A stretch of DNA of 34,459 nucleotides, from contig CAITUY010000173.1 in assembly GCA_903895695.1 (NCBI GenBank), forward strand, positions 1-34,459, in the 5' to 3' direction. Under the pieces are notes generated by a model. That model had not been told where the DNA came from. It worked only from the letters and a program-made list of their open reading frames with translations, and ran no database searches. Positions 32,330 through 34,459 of this stretch are shown here, in pieces; the first letter of the stretch is position 1, and the number at the start of each line of letters is the position of its first letter. The DNA is from an uncultured bacterium. GTDB taxonomy: Bacteria; Verrucomicrobiota; Kiritimatiellia; CAIKKV01; CAITUY01. The position numbers were made by a program, and so were the translations under genes.

Positions 32330-33673
32330 ATGAGAAAACGAACGTTTGCGGCGCTGGCGGCGCTTGTCGCCCTTGTAGTCACGAATGGGTCGGCGGAGCA
32401 GGCCGCGCTCGGTGCGCCGGGCATAGTGGTGTTGCAGGAAGGCCAGCCGGTGACGATCGACGACTTCCGCGTCGTCGGCTCGGGCGCGCCGCCGAAGCAG
32501 CCCACCCGCGCGACGGTGAGCTGGGACAGCACGGCCCTGCAGGTGATCTTCGATTGCACGGACGACGCCATCGGCGCCGCACAGACCAACCGCGATGCCA
32601 TCTCGCTGTGGAAGGACGATAGCGTCTATGTCTGGCTGGACGCCGGCCACACGCACAGCAGCACGGGCAGCATCATCATGGTCCAGGTATCGGCCGGGGG
32701 CACGGTGTTCGACACGCGCAATAACGACATCAAGTTCAACGTCACCGGCCTGGCCGCCGACGTTACCCGCACGGACAAAGGCTGGCGCGCGGTCATTCGC
32801 CTGCCCTGGAAGGGGCTGGAAGTGCCCCGCCCCAAACCCGGCGAGGTATGGGGCATGAATCTCACCCGCATCGACCAGGCGGCCAAATACGACTATCACC
32901 ACATGGAGACGTCGTCGTGGAGTGACCTTCCGGGCGGCAGAATGACCGTGCTGCGGCATTGGCGGCACGTCGTGTTCTCAGCCGCGGCCGGCGACGGCAC
33001 AGTCCCGGCAGCCACGCAGGCGGCTATCGACAAGACGCACCTGGCAAGCCAGCCGTCAGGCCTGGTCGAGGATGACGGGTTCTCCTGGGGCGTGCCGATG
33101 GGGCCGGACTGGTTCGAACTGCTGGGCGTGGTCGAGGGCTTTCCCGGAAGTGTCTCTCTCGCCAGCGCCAAAGACCTGAAGGTGACAACGACTCCGGAAG
33201 GCAAGACGCTGCAGGGGACCATCGTGGTTGGAGGCGTACCTGTTTCGGTCGCGGAGCGCGCAACTCTTGAGCCCAATGGGGTCGCACGGTTCGACCTCGA
33301 CGTGGCCGGTGCGGGCGTCACCGGCGGCAACAGCAACAAGCTGGCTGCCGTCTTCTATACCCTGAAGATACCGGCCGCCCGTTTCGCTAAGGGCGCATTC
33401 GAGGCGGACGAGAAGCGCGGCGCCATCCCCGCGGCCTATGATCCGGCCGCGCAAAAGATCTCCAGCGGGAAGATCGGCTCACTCTCCCTTAAGGATCCGG
33501 ACCAGAAGCTGACGCTGCGCGTCGAGCTCAGCCCGGCCGCCCAGGTTGACGTCGAGGATATCCGGAAATGGGAGCCCAATCTCTGTGTCCGGATCCTGGT
33601 GCGCCCGGGCGACCTGCCGCCAGCCGAGAAAGCCAGCCTCACGATCCGGTTGAAGGCGACGACCGCGCCGTAG
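32330..33673 (+). CDS. Secreted CBM9-like carbohydrate-binding protein
   Basis: 447 residues from the ATG at 32330, with GGAG 9 bp upstream; in-frame codons back to 32246 were rejected. Signal peptide: RTFAALAALVALVVTNGSA. Residues 40-230 form a CBM9-like (DOMON-type) beta-sandwich: TRATVSWDSTALQVIFDCTD, SLWKDDSVYVWLDAGHTHS and GWRAVIRLPWKGLEVPRPKP, then WGMNLTRID. The family binds sugar chain ends or appears in secreted PVC proteins as a sensor-like module. The second half is beta-rich and unassigned. It is divergent from the second operon and probably shares its regulation. Confidence 0.8.
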   Translation: MRKRTFAALAALVALVVTNGSAEQAALGAPGIVVLQEGQPVTIDDFRVVGSGAPPKQPTRATVSWDSTALQVIFDCTDDAIGAAQTNRDAISLWKDDSVYVWLDAGHTHSSTGSIIMVQVSAGGTVFDTRNNDIKFNVTGLAADVTRTDKGWRAVIRLPWKGLEVPRPKPGEVWGMNLTRIDQAAKYDYHHMETSSWSDLPGGRMTVLRHWRHVVFSAAAGDGTVPAATQAAIDKTHLASQPSGLVEDDGFSWGVPMGPDWFELLGVVEGFPGSVSLASAKDLKVTTTPEGKTLQGTIVVGGVPVSVAERATLEPNGVARFDLDVAGAGVTGGNSNKLAAVFYTLKIPAARFAKGAFEADEKRGAIPAAYDPAAQKISSGKIGSLSLKDPDQKLTLRVELSPAAQVDVEDIRKWEPNLCVRILVRPGDLPPAEKASLTIRLKATTAP

Positions 33674-33730
33674 AGCGGACCGTCGAATGGTCATCGCCAA
33701 CGGTCACCCGAGTGTTCCGGCGTGTGGATG

Positions 33731-33760
33731 CGGCGCCTAGCGACGCTAGCCGCGACGCCG
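33731..33760. terminator. Nested hairpin between convergent genes, possible terminator
   Basis: cggcg (33731-33735) pairs with cgccg (33756-33760), and inside ctagcg-a-cgctag (33737-33749) forms a 6-bp stem. It lies between the CBM9-like gene and the convergent brnA. There is no T-run, so intrinsic termination is uncertain. Confidence 0.3.
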
Positions 33761-33772
33761 TGGTTCTGCGTA

Positions 33773-33985
33773 CTATGATGCCCACTTTAGCGAGAGTTTC
33801 TTGCCCGAATGGGCGCACTCGCTCAGGTAGAGGTTGATCAGGTTCTGATAGGGCACGCCCGTCTCCTGTGCCAGTGCCTTGAAGTACTCGATGACATCCG
33901 TTCCCAGGCGCATGGTGACCTGCTTGCGGAGATTCTTGGCGTATGGGTTCCGAACCGAATCCGTGAAATCGTATTCTTTTCTCAT
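33773..33985 (-). CDS. brnA: BrnA-type antitoxin
   Basis: 70 residues. The N-terminus MRKEYDFTDSVRNPYAKNLR leads to KQVTMRLGTDVIEYFKALAQ, the ribbon-helix-helix DNA-binding region of BrnA proteins, and the end is PYQNLINLYLSECA then GKKLSLKW. BrnA binds and neutralises BrnT and represses the operon by binding its promoter. The ATG overlaps the end of brnT by 4 bp (ATGA), giving the toxin-first order usual for this pair. It converges with the CBM9-like gene. Confidence 0.9.
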   Translation of the reverse strand: MRKEYDFTDSVRNPYAKNLRKQVTMRLGTDVIEYFKALAQETGVPYQNLINLYLSECAHSGKKLSLKWAS

Positions 33986-34272
33986 AGGTAACTCCCGTAC
34001 TGTGTGCGCTCGTTGGGCGTCGCTTTGCGTGCCGAGATGACTCGGATCACCTCATCATTCTCACGATAGGCGTGGCACACAATCAGCACTCGTAACCTGG
34101 CACTGAATCCAAGAAGCAGAAATCGGTCTTCCTCCTGCGAGTGGTCAGGGTCGTGCTTCAAGCGTGCATTATCGTCGGCGAAGACCGTAGAGGCCTCCTC
34201 AAACGAGATGCCGTGTTTACGCCGATTCTCTTCAGCCTTGGCATCGTCCCATGCAAACCGCATTGCAGGCAT
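33982..34272 (-). CDS. brnT: BrnT-type toxin (RelE-fold ribonuclease)
   Basis: 96 residues from the ATG at 34270-34272. Typical BrnT blocks are present: FAWDDAKAEENRRKHGISFE, EASTVFADDN, DPDHSQEEDRFLLLG, and VIRVISARKATPNERTQY. The R-x-I-S-A-R-x-A-T-x-x-E-R element contains the residues implicated in RNA cleavage in this family. An internal ATG (34261-34263, MRF) is an alternative start, because the promoter places the transcript start at about the first ATG. The toxin is held in check by the adjacent brnA product. It lies 46 bp from the ISAs1-type end, so transfer with mobile DNA is plausible. Confidence 0.92.
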   Translation of the reverse strand: MPAMRFAWDDAKAEENRRKHGISFEEASTVFADDNARLKHDPDHSQEEDRFLLLGFSARLRVLIVCHAYRENDEVIRVISARKATPNERTQYGSYL

Positions 34273-34278
34273 AATGAT

Positions 34279-34307
34279 ATGATATTGCTAACGGCATTAT
34301 CCCGCAA
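34279..34307 (-). promoter_or_regulatory. Promoter of the brnT-brnA operon
   Basis: On the minus strand TTGCGG (34302-34307) is followed after exactly 17 bp by TATCAT (34279-34284), a good sigma-70-like pair. A second TATCAT overlaps at 34274-34279, a direct repeat that could also be an operator half-site. The predicted transcript start falls at the first brnT ATG, implying a leaderless mRNA or use of the second ATG. Confidence 0.5.
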
Positions 34308-34318
34308 GGGCTTTTCCT

Positions 34319-34459
34319 CAGGGCAAACGCATCTTAAAGCCCACCGAGGAGGGAGGCGAGGTAGTCGTGATTCCAGGCGGCCATGAGTCGCCTGCTTCGG
34401 ACGGAGAGCTTCGGCTGAGACTTGTTTGACTTGATGGCGTTGAGGGCGAGTCTGCGTAG
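34319..34459 (-). mobile_element. End of an ISAs1-family insertion sequence (cut by window edge)
   Basis: cagggcaaacgcatcttaaa at 34319-34338 matches the conserved ISAs1-family terminal repeat (TTTAGATGCGTTTGCCCTG on the other strand). The C-terminal end of a transposase follows directly inside it. The remainder lies beyond the window. Confidence 0.8.
34334..34459 (-). CDS. ISAs1-family transposase, C-terminus only (partial)
   Basis: 41 residues up to the stop at 34334-34336: LRRLALNAIKSNK, then LSVRSRRLMAAWNHDYLASL. The pattern L-A-L-N-x-(L/I)-(K/R) ... (K/R)-R-x-x-A-(A/G)-W-(D/N)-x-x-Y-L-x-x-L-L is the usual ISAs1-family transposase end. The stop lies inside the terminal repeat, as is common for this family. 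The DDE core lies outside the window. Confidence 0.78.
   Translation of the reverse strand, partial: LRRLALNAIKSNKSQPKLSVRSRRLMAAWNHDYLASLLGGL

Noticed and set aside
1..34459. CRISPR array or phage genes
   Set aside because: No regularly spaced direct repeats and no capsid, terminase, portal or integrase-like proteins were seen on either strand.

Overview
The window is high-GC DNA from what looks like a metagenomic member of the PVC superphylum; Kiritimatiellota, Lentisphaerota or a related verrucomicrobial lineage fits best. The grounds are gene content: DUF4838 and GH116 proteins, a GH109-type Gfo/Idh/MocA enzyme, several more Gfo/Idh/MocA oxidoreductases, PHP-like proteins and ThuA/GATase-like secreted proteins. 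There are no rRNA or intact tRNA genes, so the assignment is inference. Both ends lie inside insertion sequences: an IS3-type end at 1-139 and an ISAs1-type end at 34319-34459.

Region 1 (1-13.3 kb) is a patchwork of ordinary genes and debris. It holds an LMW-PTP-like phosphatase, a GNAT acetyltransferase, a Gfo/Idh/MocA gene cut to 101 codons, a sensor kinase without its 5' end, a MATE exporter, a small lipoprotein, an aldo-keto reductase fused in frame to a PHP-like domain, a GH109-like enzyme followed by an amputated secreted-protein start, an XRE regulator with a coiled coil, and an exported coiled-coil protein. Between them lie two copies of a 147-bp structured repeat with a minus-strand terminator, a 60+60-bp inverted repeat, an internally deleted IS66 element with perfect 19-bp ends, and several gene remnants.

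Region 2 (13.3-33.7 kb) is a glycan-use locus. A tight six-gene minus-strand operon runs GH116 -> creatininase-family amidohydrolase -> Gfo/Idh/MocA -> DUF4838 -> secreted TIM-barrel hydrolase -> secreted GATase-like protein, with overlaps or gaps of at most 49 bp. Divergent from it is a GH2 glycosidase carrying a C-terminal GNAT acetyltransferase domain. A second minus-strand operon follows (large secreted GATase/PHP-like protein -> Gfo/Idh/MocA -> five-bladed propeller glycosidase), with a divergent secreted CBM9-like protein. The first three products of the six-gene operon lack signal peptides and the last three have them, suggesting extracytoplasmic processing followed by cytoplasmic deglycosylation, oxidation and amide chemistry. 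No transporter for the sugar is present.

Region 3 (33.7-34.5 kb) holds a BrnT/BrnA toxin-antitoxin pair next to the ISAs1-type end.

The most unusual items are the GH2-GNAT fusion, the aldo-keto reductase-PHP read-through fusion with a ribosome binding site left in the middle, the duplicated structured repeat, the long inverted repeat, and the creatininase-containing GH116 operon.
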